A stretch of DNA of 64,000 nt from Isoetes taiwanensis (GCA_021234155.1 JAJEKV010000036.1:9129426-9193425), one strand, 5' to 3'. Counted from the stretch's first letter, positions 31,474 through 42,470 are shown. A program made the numbers and translations. Notes: generated by a model not told the origin, from the letters alone.

Positions 31474-31972
31474 TCATGGACTAGAGATGCCATGGATAGG
31501 GTCTCCTTTTGGAGGATGTGTAGAAGGATATGGATAGTCTATTTCCACCTCTAAGTTTCTTTCGTTTCGAACCAATCCTATGCTATAGTGTAGAGATGTG
31601 GTCTCTTTCATATTATCTACCTCCTTCCATTTTGTTTGCGATGCATATGAGAAATCCTTTTGAGCCTCTTCTCCTGTCAATTTCTGTTACAAATAAAAAC
31701 ATAAACATGAAAAACCTTTCAAACATTAGGCTCTTATATAAGGACATCATGTATAGACCTTTACTTACATGATGATCTCCAACATCAACTATTATTTTGC
31801 TATGCCCTGGTTGAATCTCTGAGCACATAGAGTTTGATAGTTAGAAATCAACAAAATTAACGAACTAAATATGGATTAGTCTTTCGAATTCAAAACCTTT
31901 TGGATTTCTGATAGCATCAACTCCATGCAGCATTGCTATAGCCAATGATAAGATTATGAGTAATGGGCTCAT
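31474..31972 (-). CDS. Secreted peptide-hormone precursor, GOLVEN/RGF/CLEL-like, three exons
   Basis: Exon 1 is 31972-31897 (ATG at 31972), exon 2 is 31818-31769 and exon 3 is 31683-31474 (TGA). Donors are AAAAG|GTTTTG and CATCAT|GTAAGT; acceptors are GTGCTCAG| and TTTGTAACAG|. Joined, they give 111 residues. Residues 1-20 (MSPLLIILSLAIAMLHGVDA) are a clear signal peptide. The middle is hydrophilic and variable-looking. Near the C-terminus, residues 91-103 read DYPYPSTHPPKGD. This fits the sulfated 13-residue core of root meristem growth factor/GOLVEN peptides (DYxxPxxxPPxxN), closest from memory to the RGF5 type. The DY pair is the tyrosylprotein sulfotransferase site. An eight-residue tail (PIHGISSP) follows, and the final Asn is Asp, unlike most family members. 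It would act as an extracellular signal through RGI/RGFR receptor kinases. The gene structure is well supported; the family is a strong inference from a short motif. Confidence 0.6.
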
Positions 31973-32038
31973 TCTTGACTGTGTCGCAAGTAGCCAATGC
32001 AAAATGCGAAGGTGTTGAATTTTTTTCTCACTTGTCTC

Positions 32039-32046
32039 TTTATATA
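32039..32046 (-). promoter_or_regulatory. TATA box of the GOLVEN-like gene
   Basis: TATATAAA on the minus strand, 74 bp upstream of the ATG. It would place transcription start near 32012 with a leader of about 40 nt. Confidence 0.6.
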
Positions 32047-32287
32047 GCTTTAAGATCAACCAATCAAGACATAACTCCTCTCATACCATAAAACCTTATC
32101 AGTAAATCTAGCCCCTAGATAAAATCATGCCTTTCAAAGTTTCAACCAATCACAGTGCAACTCAGCTCATCTCTAGTATCTTTATGGAGGCCCTTTACCT
32201 TTTGAATCAAAGTCTGATGATGACAGGATAAAATAATTCTTAGCTTGTTCCTTACCTTGTCTTTTGACTATGGAATAATATATTAAA

Positions 32288-32780
32288 TAAATAGAAAAGA
32301 ATAGAATAGAATTGTTTTTTTTCCTGTCCATGGAGGCTAAAAAGACCTATGGGACCCAAACAAAGAACTGTCTAGGACTAAAAAACCCCGGGTTTTGGAG
32401 GGATAAACCTTAGCAGTAATAGGCTTACTGATAAACTGTACATTTCGTGCATTTTAGTATTGTGGCAGAGGACACAACTGAGTTTGCATGTCCATTACCT
32501 TTTAAGGTATGCGGCTAGTACTTCCACTGAAGCCATCTCCAGCATCACATGCAACAGCTGGTTAGTTATAACAAACCCAGCATAACATGCCCTAGTAGGC
32601 CAAAATGATGGGCAGTTCTAAAGAGTGTGGTACTCATCTTCAGGTGCATGCAGGTACAAACAGAAGAGGATTGCCACAGCTTGAGGTAGTATCTTGACTC
32701 TTGCTTCCACATCAAGCTTTGGGATGTTAGCACCCTTGCGCAAGTCAAGGAAGCACATTACCAGCACCACATAACCCCAC
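32288..32780 (-). pseudogene. LINE 3' end (family with AGAAT tail)
   Basis: The minus-strand 3' end of the same LINE family as 43245-44428. The tail is TTCTATTCTATTC (plus AGAATAGAATAGAATT at about 32299-32314). Inside it are the conserved CCTATGGGACCCAAACAAAGA block, the ACCCCGGGTTTT hairpin remnant and AACCTTAGCAGTAATA. A short decayed C-terminal coding piece follows up to about 32770. Confidence 0.6.
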
Positions 32781-33298
32781 ACTAGAACGGGATATGCAAT
32801 GCTACCTCCGTACCCATTTGCCCATGAAAAAGCACAGACTCATTGCCTCAATTTGCATAGGTGTGCAATGTGTCCAATTGCGCAGATGGATTGGAGAGCT
32901 ATGCCAAGAAGGCTTTATCAGTGTTGTCAAGTAGGAGCCATTGAGGATGGATGTCACACATTTCTGAGCTGTCCGAAGTATGACCAAATGCGAGCGCACT
33001 ACACTGACCAACTAGCCGTTGCATGTGATATTGAGCATGGCTTCAGTGCAGTTGCAAGGATCATATCATCAAGAGAGGCTAAGCTATGTTCCCAGACATT
33101 GCCTTGACATATACCACAATATTTCATGATGTTTATTTGTACAGTTTCTCAGCATTATTATTACTGCCACAGTTTTTTCTCAAAACCCCTTCAGAGAGGG
33201 GTTTTCTAATCCGGACAGTAATACAGCCACTATGCTTCTTTTTTAGGTTCCATAGGCCAATAGATCTTCGTGGACGACAAAATCATTCAATTCAATAA
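32781..33298 (+). pseudogene. LINE C-terminal zinc segment and 3' UTR, plus strand
   Basis: A frame at 32799-33107 reads CAMCPIAQMDW...DGCHTFLSCPKYDQMR, the C-terminal CCHC-type segment of LINE polymerase proteins. The 3' UTR follows, with a perfect hairpin AAAACCCCT-TCAGAG-AGGGGTTTT (33182-33205) and the family block TTCCATAGGCCAATAG (about 33246-33261). The copy is severely 5' truncated and sits head to head with the minus-strand fragment to its left. Confidence 0.65.
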
Positions 33299-33737
33299 CT
33301 CCCGGTTGACAACATTGGTAAAGCATATCTGCACGTTCTTCTTGGACATATGTTCACGTCTCAATTATGAGGCAATACACTTTCGAATGAATGGACACAA
33401 TCATCTATACTTTTCATGGGCAATATGCTAGAAATTACTGTTGTGGATCCCTATCAAGCATGGAATTAATCTGAGTTGTATTATACTGTCTTCCCTAGTT
33501 CCAAAGCCCTAAGCATCCAAAAAGCCTACTTAGAAAGCACACATCTAGATATTGCTTCAGGTAACTATGGTCCTCATTGTTATTTACTTGTACGCACCTA
33601 TGTTCTTACACATTTTATCTGGAGAACCAAATGGCTTGTTTCTCCTTCCAACACACTTTAAGGCATTGTGGACCCATAGCCACTATGTAGGCGAGGTTTG
33701 GAAGGCGAGTGTCTTCAACGTTGACAACCTTCTGAAA
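33299..33737. other. No recognisable feature
   Basis: Open frames here are short and have no recognisable domain. Confidence 0.3.
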
Positions 33738-33806
33738 CTATACGATGTGCGCCGGATCCATTGGTGCAGTGGCCTGAAGAGTCAGAAGCTTAGGAGAAGC
33801 AGCCAT
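33738..33806 (-). CDS. Candidate first exon of an unrecognised gene
   Basis: On the minus strand a TATAATA (33896-33902) is followed about 90 bp later by an ATG in a good context (TTGCCATGGCTGCT). The short frame reads MAASPKLLTLQATAPMDPAHIV before a stop. Its Ala/Ser/Leu-rich start resembles the beginning of a plant targeting peptide. A donor-like CATC|GTATAG or CAGAAG|GTTGTC near the end could splice it onward. No downstream exon is recognised, so this may be a gene relic. Confidence 0.25.
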   Translation of the reverse strand: MAASPKLLTLQATAPMDPAHIV

Positions 33807-33895
33807 GGCAATCAATAGAGAGAAGTTGTGGAAGCAGAAGACGGAGAGCGAAAGAGTTGCAAAAACTTTTAGGGCGCGCGTCCGTTCAGGAAGGT

Positions 33896-33902
33896 TATTA
33901 TA
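33896..33902 (-). promoter_or_regulatory. TATA-like box before the candidate exon
   Basis: TATAATA on the minus strand, followed by a C/T-rich leader typical of plant 5' UTRs (CTCTTTCGCTCTCCGTCTTC). Confidence 0.3.
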
Positions 33903-33906
33903 GACA

Positions 33907-34642
33907 ATGCAGAGGGGGAATCCAAACCGTTGAATGTGCCAGGTGTCATCAGGGATGAATGAAACTTTCGGAAGACAAGAATTTTGGTTAAACCCATAAG
34001 CAGGAGTGAATGAAAGGTGGAGATGAACTGAAGTGAACGGTGTGATGGAACGTCGTGCGGAGGGACGAATAATGATGATGGACAGTCGTGGTATTAAGGA
34101 AAAATAATTAAGAGAGGCAACACAATGGTCGGAAGTTTTAAAGAGGGAGGGTGGCAGGGGCAACAGTGCCTAGCAATAGTACCATAACGAGATTTGCAGC
34201 TAGATAGCAGAATCTTGGATTGGAATGTGCGTTGCATGCTGACATGTCAGCAGAAATGTGAGTGGGCCACGTTGGCAGCCTTTAGGTGGTAGGACTATAT
34301 AAGTCGAACAAGGTGCGAGAGAAGTCATCAGTTCACAACGATCGAGATGCAGTGCACCATGCCCAGGAATTGTAACGAGTGGATTACCTGCAAGATGAAT
34401 AGCTTGGACCTATAGAAGCTGCAGAACTGCGGCATCTCCATGGACGGTTGGCTGTCTGGATTAGCCGATCATCCTGATCCCCTGACGAACCCGCAAGAGG
34501 TGGTGGTTCTGCGTTGGGACCCTGATCACTGCCTCTATCATATCCTGTGCGTCTGCCCTGCTCCAAATCCGGAGTAGACAGGCGTGTTAACTTAGGATTT
34601 TGTACATAGGGCTAAGCCCGTAGCGGATAAATATGGGCGATG
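33907..34642. other. No recognisable gene
   Basis: Mixed-composition sequence without a supported frame. The stretch before 34642 (GGGCTAAGCCCGTAGCGGATAAATATGGGC) ends in the long T tract and may be part of an unclassified retroelement. Confidence 0.25.
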
Positions 34643-34672
34643 CCCATTTTTTTTTTTTGTTTTTTTTTTTTG
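34643..34672. repeat. Poly(T) tract
   Basis: About 28 T residues interrupted by a G and ending in G. It could be the poly(A) tail of a minus-strand retrocopy extending rightwards, but the sequence to the right gives no retroelement domain. Confidence 0.5.
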
Positions 34673-34912
34673 TGATACCTCATATATATAACATAAAGAT
34701 GTTGCTAGTCACTCTTGTGTTTCTGTGTCCATTGGATCACAAATGAGCTACATATGGACAAGCAAAACATCATTGGATCAGAATTATTTTAAGCTAGGAA
34801 AGACAATGAAATGGTTTTAACACAAAGCAGTTTATAGCATGATTCATAGCAAATTAAGCATTGAGAGATAAGAAAGATACAAATTAATCATCGAGTTGGA
34901 AAATCAACATTA

Positions 34913-35291
34913 CTAAATAAGAAAGACATACAGTTGGGCTATTAAGAATGTTTCTTGCTCGATTTTCCTTTTGTAAGTGTTCAATATTTCCTCGGCATTT
35001 GAATCTGCTGGACTGTCACAAGTTGCATAATAATAACAGGCAATGTCACTGCTCTTTAATTTGACACCAAGTATTATAATCCTACTGTTTCCACAAAAAG
35101 AATGTTGTAACTGCAAAGAGCATACCGTGTGAAACTCCGTCCAGAACACAAATCCCTGCTTTGCATAAGATGTCAAAGATTCTTAGAGTAGTTTCAGCAA
35201 ACTTCTGCTTGAACAATACCGTACCAGAGAACAAAGGTGCCATGCTGGTAATTTTTGAACTCAGAGCATGTAATTCAAGCATTAGAATCAT
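34913..35291 (-). other. Minus-strand open stretches, possible exon relic
   Basis: Two overlapping minus-strand frames (35176-34913 and 35291-35082) read partly protein-like, for example VKLKSSDIACYYYATCDSPA followed by DSNAEEILNTYKRK. No family is recognised and no complete exon boundaries stand out. The region 34673-34912 shows nothing. Confidence 0.2.
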
Positions 35292-35578
35292 ATGGACTAT
35301 ATGACGTGCACTGATTGTGCTAGAAAGTTAGACCCAAAGCTGTGATTTAGGGAAGACAAAGAGTGCAAGAGAATCATTTTTTTTTGGAACCAGCAAGCTG
35401 GGAGTATTAAAAACAACTGCGACATGAAGGAACAGAAAACTTGAGTGCAGAAAGGTAGGTATTATTTTGCTGATTCGAGACATACATCCAAGATACTAGG
35501 AGCACCTTCCAAACTTAGTAATTCTGGATTATGCCATCTGGCAAGATATATTTTGTCATGGCTTATCCATTATCAACA
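35292..35578 (-). repeat. Copia-2 3' LTR, partial or of unknown length
   Basis: The LTR end is marked by TATCAACA (35571-35578) beside a polypurine tract read on the minus strand (TTTGAGGGGGAA, 35579-35590). The outer end cannot be fixed because no second LTR of this family is present. Confidence 0.4.
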
Positions 35579-38500
35579 TTCCCCCTCAAAGTATACCTTC
35601 TATCAATTTTATCAGAGTTCAAACCAAACAGAAATAGTTCATAAGAATTTAAACAAAACAGTCATCCTCATCTAATTTTTAATTTTCATATGAATGAAAC
35701 AGATAAACTAACTAAAACAACTTCTGCCAACAGATTGGAGATATTTTCCAATCAAACCTGGATGCCTTTGGAGCTGCAACACTTCTTCAGCATTCATCTG
35801 GCTCCAAGCCAAACTGACTACTTAAGACCGGTTATTGCATTCCTTCAACATTCCTTATGGAAAGGTTCAAACCTGCAACATCCCAAGACCTGCAATGCAC
35901 TTCACAAACTACTTTTTTTCCAATGCTTCGGTAAATACATCAGCAATCATTTTGTCAGTTCGCAAATGTTGAACAACAATATGCCCTTCAATTACCTTCT
36001 CTCTGGTGAAATGAAATTGGACCTCAATATGCTTCGCCTTAGTAAAATTTGTAGGATTCTTCACAAGAGAAATGACAGCAGAATTGTCATTGCAAATCAC
36101 TGTAGCCTTTTGTTGTGGCACATATATTTCAGCAAGTAGCCTCCTTAACCAAATGCATTCCTTTGCAGCGCAACATAGTGCCATATACTCAGATTCGCAT
36201 GTGGAAGTTGCAGTGGACTTTTGTTTTCTACTGCACCAGTCTATCACTCCCCCTTGCAGGATAAAACAATAACCAGTTTTAGACTTTCTATCAGACTTAT
36301 CTCCTGCATATTCTGCATCAGCAAAGCCTTGGAGCAAAAGTGGATGAGAAACCTTATGATGGTAACAGATGCCCATGTTGGTAGTGCTTTGCAAGTATCG
36401 AAGAAGTCTCTTAAGAGCCAACCAATGGTGAGCTGCAGGATTATCCAAATATTTGCTCAATGTGATTGTACAGACCATGTAGTGCATCAGCTTACCAACA
36501 AGACTTCTAAAAGACAAGCCACCTAAATCTTCAGAACAATGAGGGGCAGTGGATGATGGCATAGTATAGGTAGCGGGAGTGACAACTCCTTTGCTATGTT
36601 CCATATGCTATACATGCAGCAAGTTAGAAATGGACTTCCCTTGATGGATTTTGACGGATTTAGTTTGGAGATTTCTGATCACTTGAATCCCAAGAAAATA
36701 ATGCAAGGGGCCCAAATCTGTCATTCTAAACCTTTGGATCAAAGCCTCTTTAGTTTCTCGCATCATGATATTACTTGCAAAATATGGTCGTCCACATACA
36801 ACACAATAAGAATAAGAGAATCTGTGTACCTCTTACTATAGATGTTCCAGTCTGCTTGACTCCTGGTAAAGCCTTGCTGTGTGAAGAATTTGTGAACCGT
36901 ATGGTACCATTGACATGGTGACTACCTCAATCCGTACAAAGCTTTCTTAAGTTTGTAGACATGATCTTCTTTCTCTAGAACAACAAATCCAAGGGCTTGT
37001 TTAAGATAAACTTCCTCATCTAGTTTCCCATGAAGAAACATTATTTTAACGTCCATTTGTTGGAGGTCTAAATCAAGAGCAGCTGCTACTGCCAACACTG
37101 TTGTTATAGAGCTCAATCTCGCTACAGGTGCAAAAGTCTCATTATAATTTATCCCTTTTGTCTGTGAGCATCCCAAAGTGACCAAGCAAGCTTTATACTT
37201 GCTGACTTCATTCCTTTCATTATATTTAACCTTATAGATCCACTTCGAATTCACTGCCTTTTTTCCTTTTGGCAGCTCAGCTCAGTCAACACCCACGTGT
37301 CATTTTCTAGCAGAGCTTGGTACTTTTCCTGCATGGCTGCCATCCAGTCATCTTTGTTGCAACTGTTCATCGCCATCCCATACCCTTTAGGTTCATCAGG
37401 CAAAATATTACTATGGAAAGCAATATACCTAGAGGTCATGCCACGTTTGGAATTTATGTACTCCTGCATGCGAGCAGTCATATGCCTAGCTCTTGCAGAT
37501 TGCCTCAACCCATCCAGGGCAGCATGGTTACAAGAAGTTAGATCATCTAACTCTTCATCACTATCTTCAGGGTCAAAGGGAACATCAAGTTCCTCACTGT
37601 CAAAATGCTGCTCATGATCTGAGAGCTCATGTGCTTCCACTTGCTCATGATCGGAGTCAGAGTCACTATCAGAGATGTGACTCATATCATAAAATTTGGT
37701 TCCCATGCCTTTGCTAAAATCAAAATTATTTTCATCAAAGCGCACACTTCTTCTTATGATAATTTTCTTTATAGAAGGAATATACAATCTGTATCCTTTG
37801 ATCTCCTCTGAATATCCTACGAACATGCAAGGTACAGCCTTGTTAGAAAGCTTATCGTGCTTGGCATGGGCAAAAGCATTACAATCAAACACTTTCATAT
37901 CCTCAATCTCAGGCTTTCTTCCACTCCAAATTCCTCTGGAACAATATTAGATGTGGCTTTAGTAAGCAATCTATTCAAAAAGCAGGCAGTGTGCACAACT
38001 TTCCCCAAAAGGAAGGATCAATGTTATTCCCAAACAGCATGGCCCTGGCACATTCTAGAACAGTCCAGTTTTTTCTCTCAACGACCCCATTTTGCTGATG
38101 CTCATGTGCTATGGATTTCTCGTCCTTAATCCCATAGTCTCTGCACAAAGCCTCAAACTTCCTGTTTACAAATACTCCCACTTGATCCATTCGTAAGTTT
38201 CAAATCTGTTTGATTTTCCACAAATGTTTCCACTTTGCAAAATGTCCATACACTTCAGACTTGTGTTTCAGAAAATACGCCCACAGTTTCCTGCTAAAAT
38301 CATCAATTATCTTGATGCCATTTTAGCTTTTCCCTACACATCCACATGGACAATATCAAGATATTTTTTTGCTCTATGTGCTTCGCTTTTAGGAAACCGT
38401 CTCCTGTGCATTTTTCCAAGCATGCACCCTTCACACACTTTACCTGGAGGCTCAATCTTTGGCAATCCATTGAACAACTTATGCTTATACATTTCTTTCA

Positions 38501-39985
38501 TCAACAGGAAGTTGGGGTGTCCCAATCTCTCGTGCCACAGCTGACTCTTTTCTAGTGTGCAGGCACTTAATGCAACCTTTTGAGACCAACTCAACCTGTA
38601 TAAGTCCCCAATCGATCTCCAACAGCAAACACGCTGCCGGTTCTGTCCTTTATCAAGTATTTGCCGTATCCAAAATGCACCAACAATCTGGCATCATCCA
38701 ACTTAGATATGGACAATAGATTTGCTTCCAATTCTGGTACATGTAGAGTCCTTTTAAGTCGAATTTCTCCCATGACATGTCAAGTCTGATGGTTCCAACA
38801 CCCGCTACGTCCAAATTTTCTTTCCCAATCTTCACTCCGCTCTGCTCAACAACATGATAATCAACGAACAATTCACGCTTAGATGTCATGTGATCTGTAG
38901 CTCCAGAGTCTAAGTACCAAATTCCATGGGATGCCTGGGCTAGAAAACAACCTGCCTCTTGTCCAATCACTACATCATTATAACAACTTTGAAACTATGC
39001 AACAATGTTGTAGACATGTTTCATAATTCCATGCTTTAGAACACTGAACAGAATTCCAAAGAAGTTGATTACCACACTCATGAAAGTTTTAAAGAGGGAA
39101 CATTTTCCTCCACATGACATGAACTTTCTTTGACATACACGAATGCTTTACCGGTAGACACAAGCGAATCACTACTCTCAGACGTATTCTCAGATGCAGC
39201 AGAAGAGTCAAACAGATCATTCTTCAAAACTCTTGACGCTTTATGGGCTTTTGCTCCCCGTTTTTGCAATTCATTATCCCCTTTTTGTTCTGCCCATCTC
39301 TTCTTTCTCCTATCCAGTTCAGGATATAGTCTAGCCAAGTGGCCTATCTTGTTGCAATTGAAACACTTTCTCATTTCCTCCTTGCCACCAATAGGGCCTG
39401 AACTTCACTTGACGATGATTTCTTTGATCCTCTTTGTTTTTTCTCTTCCAACAGGAGCTATTGACAAGCCCATTCTAACTCAACTGTCTCTACTGATCCA
39501 ATAATGTTCTTCACATTATTGTATGAGCTGGGCAAGCCAAGGAGCAAAGCTCCTACAACCAAATCATCATCGATGCCTTTATCCATACCTTGCAGCTGTT
39601 TTGAGGCTTGTCAAATTATCCCAATATATTCCTCTATACTCATGCCTTCTCTTAGCTTGGTGTTGAACACTAGTGCATATAAATTTTCTTGATTGAAAAA
39701 ATGTCTCCGTTTATATGCTCTCTGAAGTTCATCCCATGCAACCTTGGCTGATGGAGCTTCTGCAATTTATGGCATCAAAGTATCATCCAAATATCTAAGA
39801 ATTCTGCTCTTTGCAGTCCAATCCTTCTGTATCCATTTTGCAACAGTTTGCCTTTTAGATTCATTTGTCTTTGCATCCCCCTTCACTCCCTTTCTCAACT
39901 GCCAACAGTTTGGGTTCGTCACCATTCACGATGCCCCATAGTCCTTTCTCATAAAGCTTCATTTGAACTCTCAAGAACCAATAAT
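35579..39985 (-). pseudogene. Copia-2: decayed Ty1/Copia retrotransposon lacking its 5' LTR
   Basis: Domains occur in order from right to left: UBN2-type gag (MKLYEKGLWGIVNGDEP, DELQRAYKRRHFFNQENLYAL, about 39970-39580), then one zinc knuckle (CFNCNKIGHLARLYPE, last Cys replaced by Tyr, about 39366-39320). Next are protease (YLDSGATDHMT, about 38910) and integrase (HERLGHPNFLLM, CEGCMLGKMHRRRF, then the QNGVVERKNWT motif near 38090). Reverse transcriptase (NSKWIYKVK, MDVKIMFLHGKLDEEVYLKQ, YVDDHIL near 36790) and RNase H (GFADAEYAGD, CESEYMALCC, to 35909) follow. Many stops and frameshifts separate the pieces. The 5' end is replaced by a Gypsy fragment at about 39975. Confidence 0.85.
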
Positions 39986-40086
39986 AGGCAACCGCAACTT
40001 CTCGAGCGCATCATGAGCATCATGCTAAGGTGCATACTCCCCAATAAAGTATTTCCTGAAATCAGACCAGGAATTCACCTCCTTCT

Positions 40087-40638
40087 TCATGGTAGGACCA
40101 TTCCACCAACTATATAGGCGTCCGATTTCAGCCGCATCTGTGCAATAAACAACCGCGCCTTATCACCTTTATTGGTAGCCTCAAAAAAGGTCTCAAGCTT
40201 GTCAATCCAAGCCATAGCCTCCTCAGCAGTGCCTTTCCCATCCCAATCCGGGATCTTTGTGCGCTCGAGACTGCGGATGTCCTCCTTGCTCAATCGGGAA
40301 CTCTTCAGTGACTGCTCCACAGCAGCACTAGCACCAGGTACATCCGGGTCCACCACCACAATTGCCGGAGACTTCCCTTTCTCCGCAGACTTCCCTAGGC
40401 CATCCGTGCCAGCAAGGGTCTCCAATACAGTTCTCATAGCAGTCTGAGTGTCTAAAACAGCCTTGAGGCTCTGCTGCACTCCCAGCAAATCCTCGCCCCA
40501 CTTCGTCTGCATGGTCTCCAGATTCTTCTGGGTTTCCTGTACGCGAGCAGCTAGCCCTCGTACATCAGGCTCCTCCTCCATAGGAGTCGCCTGTCCCGCT
40601 ACAGTATGTGAGCCTGCACTAGTCTCGCCGTGCTCCAT
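40087..40638 (-). CDS. Gypsy-type gag, N-terminal part
   Basis: A 183-residue frame. A charged N-terminus is followed by a predicted coiled coil (LAARVQETQKNLETMQTKW) and, from about residue 145, the start of the retrotransposon gag domain (IPDWDGKGTAEEAMAWIDKL, then ETFFEATNKGDKARLFIAQM). The domain continues in another frame beyond the stop, so the present reading frame is truncated by an indel. Confidence 0.65.
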   Translation of the reverse strand: MEHGETSAGSHTVAGQATPMEEEPDVRGLAARVQETQKNLETMQTKWGEDLLGVQQSLKAVLDTQTAMRTVLETLAGTDGLGKSAEKGKSPAIVVVDPDVPGASAAVEQSLKSSRLSKEDIRSLERTKIPDWDGKGTAEEAMAWIDKLETFFEATNKGDKARLFIAQMRLKSDAYIVGGMVLP

Positions 40639-40670
40639 CTCAGCTACTCAAGGTCCAAGCCGCAACTTAG

Positions 40671-40682
40671 GCTCTGATACCA
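40671..40682 (-). other. Primer-binding site of the Gypsy-type element
   Basis: TGGTATCAGAGC on the minus strand, 32 bp upstream of the gag ATG (40638) and one base from the LTR end. Confidence 0.75.
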
Positions 40683-41587
40683 CTGTTACGAACCAAAATT
40701 TTAGTCCCAAAAATTGTATGCTCCGCCAGCTATCAAACAGCCTGCACAAGCTTCCACGTATTAGCAACATGCATAACAGTTATCCCGTAATGTCAACACG
40801 ACGCAATGACTGACGGACTGCAAGACACACATATGGAATCCACCACACGCACCATAGCATCTGCCAAGCAGACACACCCCGCCATATCTAGACAGTACGT
40901 CGTCTAGATCCCCCGCGCTGGTGGATCCAATGTCAGGAAGAAACTGCAGGCATTATAAGGACGCAGACTACTCGACTGTTGGTTCCGCATGCCACTGTCC
41001 CATACTAGCGACAAGCTTTACCTCACAAGTACCTCACGTTCTTATTTAGACAAGCCACACTCATCCAATATCATGCCCTGCATAAAACTCCCTCGGGTAG
41101 CACTTGCTGTGCTCACCCCAGTACCACTAAGATACTGCAACATTGGAGCATCGCTCCACAATGGATTCTCTGCTTTCACTGGGTTGTCGGCAGGCAGATA
41201 GGCATATGGTATTGTCCCATACCAATACCATTAGCCTACCTCACCAGCACCCACGAGGCATCCAAGAGAACATGCATAATCTCATTCCCACAAGAGAGTA
41301 AGTGGAGGCTACAGCTCCATATTAAATACGGACTGCTGACGTTTAAGACTTCTCTTAAACTAGTATCATAAGGTTTCAAGTAGAAGGAGCACAGTTCACA
41401 GAATCACATGGGTTCAAGGCAACATAATCTGTCCAGCAGTGTCCTTAACCGGCAGGCGTTTGGATCCAAGCATTCCTGGCCATTGATTCATGCCCTGTGA
41501 TAGGGCATAACAGGCAATCAAAACTTCTGGGAGGCACAACAGCGTGCACAACGGTGGACAGGGCAAGTAGACTTCTGGGAGGGACAT

Positions 41588-41706
41588 CCCCGAACCTATG
41601 ATAATCGATCTGGACAGCCCCAAACCTCTGATAATCGAGCTGTGCAGCCTCCCAAACCTCTGATAACCCATCTGCTGCCTGCCCGAACCTCTGATAATCC
41701 AGCAAT
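41588..41706. repeat. Four copies of CCNAACCTCTGATAATC at ~31-bp spacing
   Basis: The motif occurs at about 41589, 41620, 41651 and 41684, with one or two changes each. It lies in the putative Gypsy LTR, immediately left of the hairpin at 41734. Just upstream, CTTCTGGGAGG occurs twice. These could be repeated transcription-factor sites in U3. Confidence 0.6.
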
Positions 41707-41733
41707 GGATGAGGCAACTTGCCTGCCCGGTTA

Positions 41734-41841
41734 AAGGGGATAAACACCCCTGCTCGCCCATTACCTCAGATAAACTGGCTCGCCCCTCCGGGCTCGCCAG
41801 TTTATCTGAGGTAATGGGCTCTCAGGGGTGTTTATCCCCTT
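41734..41841. repeat. Long hairpin, 46-bp arms
   Basis: The left arm 41734-41779 starts AAGGGGATAAACACCCCTG. The right arm 41796-41841 is its reverse complement at 43 of 46 positions; all mismatches fall in one four-base block. The 16-nt GC-rich loop is itself partly repetitive (GGCTCGCC on both sides). Confidence 0.9.
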
Positions 41842-42470
41842 CATCACAAAGCTGGCTTTATTTAAGGAGACCTCAATTCTCTAAGGTAAACCATCAAGAC
41901 CCGCACCAAGCGCAGATCATCCACGTGGAGCTGATAATCTACCAGCCCATGACTGTAAGGCTTACCGGAATTAAGTCTAATCATGCTGCAACCCCGTGCA
42001 CACAAATATTCGTGCCTTGAATCCTTCAATTCGATTCCTTATGCCCAATCTCCTTACTTCCGCCTCAAAAGCCTCTCTCCTCTCCTTTTTCCTTGGCTTC
42101 CCGGTCTGTCTGCTCTCATTTCCTGTGACCCCGCTGCTCAGAACCCAGGCCCTGCTAATCATGGCTAAGCCATATGGCACTGCCCCAAGAGGACAGGTGA
42201 TTCTGCCGGACTCCAATTCCGGCCACATTCGACCCGGATTCTCTTATCCACAATCCGGCCTCCTGTGACAATTCCGGCCTGCCTGGTTCTGTCGCCTGAT
42301 CCCAAATGATGGGAACCCCTGCCAACATGGCAGAGCCACGTGGCGGTATACTGGCAGCAACAACGCCCTGGTCGGGAGCAGATCCGGTGGCCCAGGCTTT
42401 CACCCCGGCCAGCCTGTTACAGGTTCTGGTTCCACCACGTTCCAACAGCCCCGCTTTAAGGGTTCTCACG

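Larger units (their letters stand above)
39975..42470 (-). mobile_element. 5' part of a Ty3/Gypsy-type element (LTR, primer site, gag)
   Basis: The gag frame runs from ATG at 40638 and is followed leftwards, after a frame change near 40090, by WWNGPTMKKEVNSWSDFRKY, the Retrotrans_gag pattern (WW...W..F...F). A primer-binding site TGGTATCAGAGC (40671-40682, minus strand) sits one base from the LTR edge (TGTTACGAACC from 40684 on the plus strand). No protease or polymerase of this element is present and no second LTR exists, so the outer LTR limit near 42470 is only a guess from where recognisable structure ends. Confidence 0.5.

Noticed and set aside
32288-33298. Twin-priming inversion of a single LINE insertion
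   Set aside because: Both arms carry their own 3' UTR, so two separate insertions are needed.
34643-34672. Poly(T) tract as the tail of a LINE
   Set aside because: No LINE domain or family 3' UTR is seen on either side.
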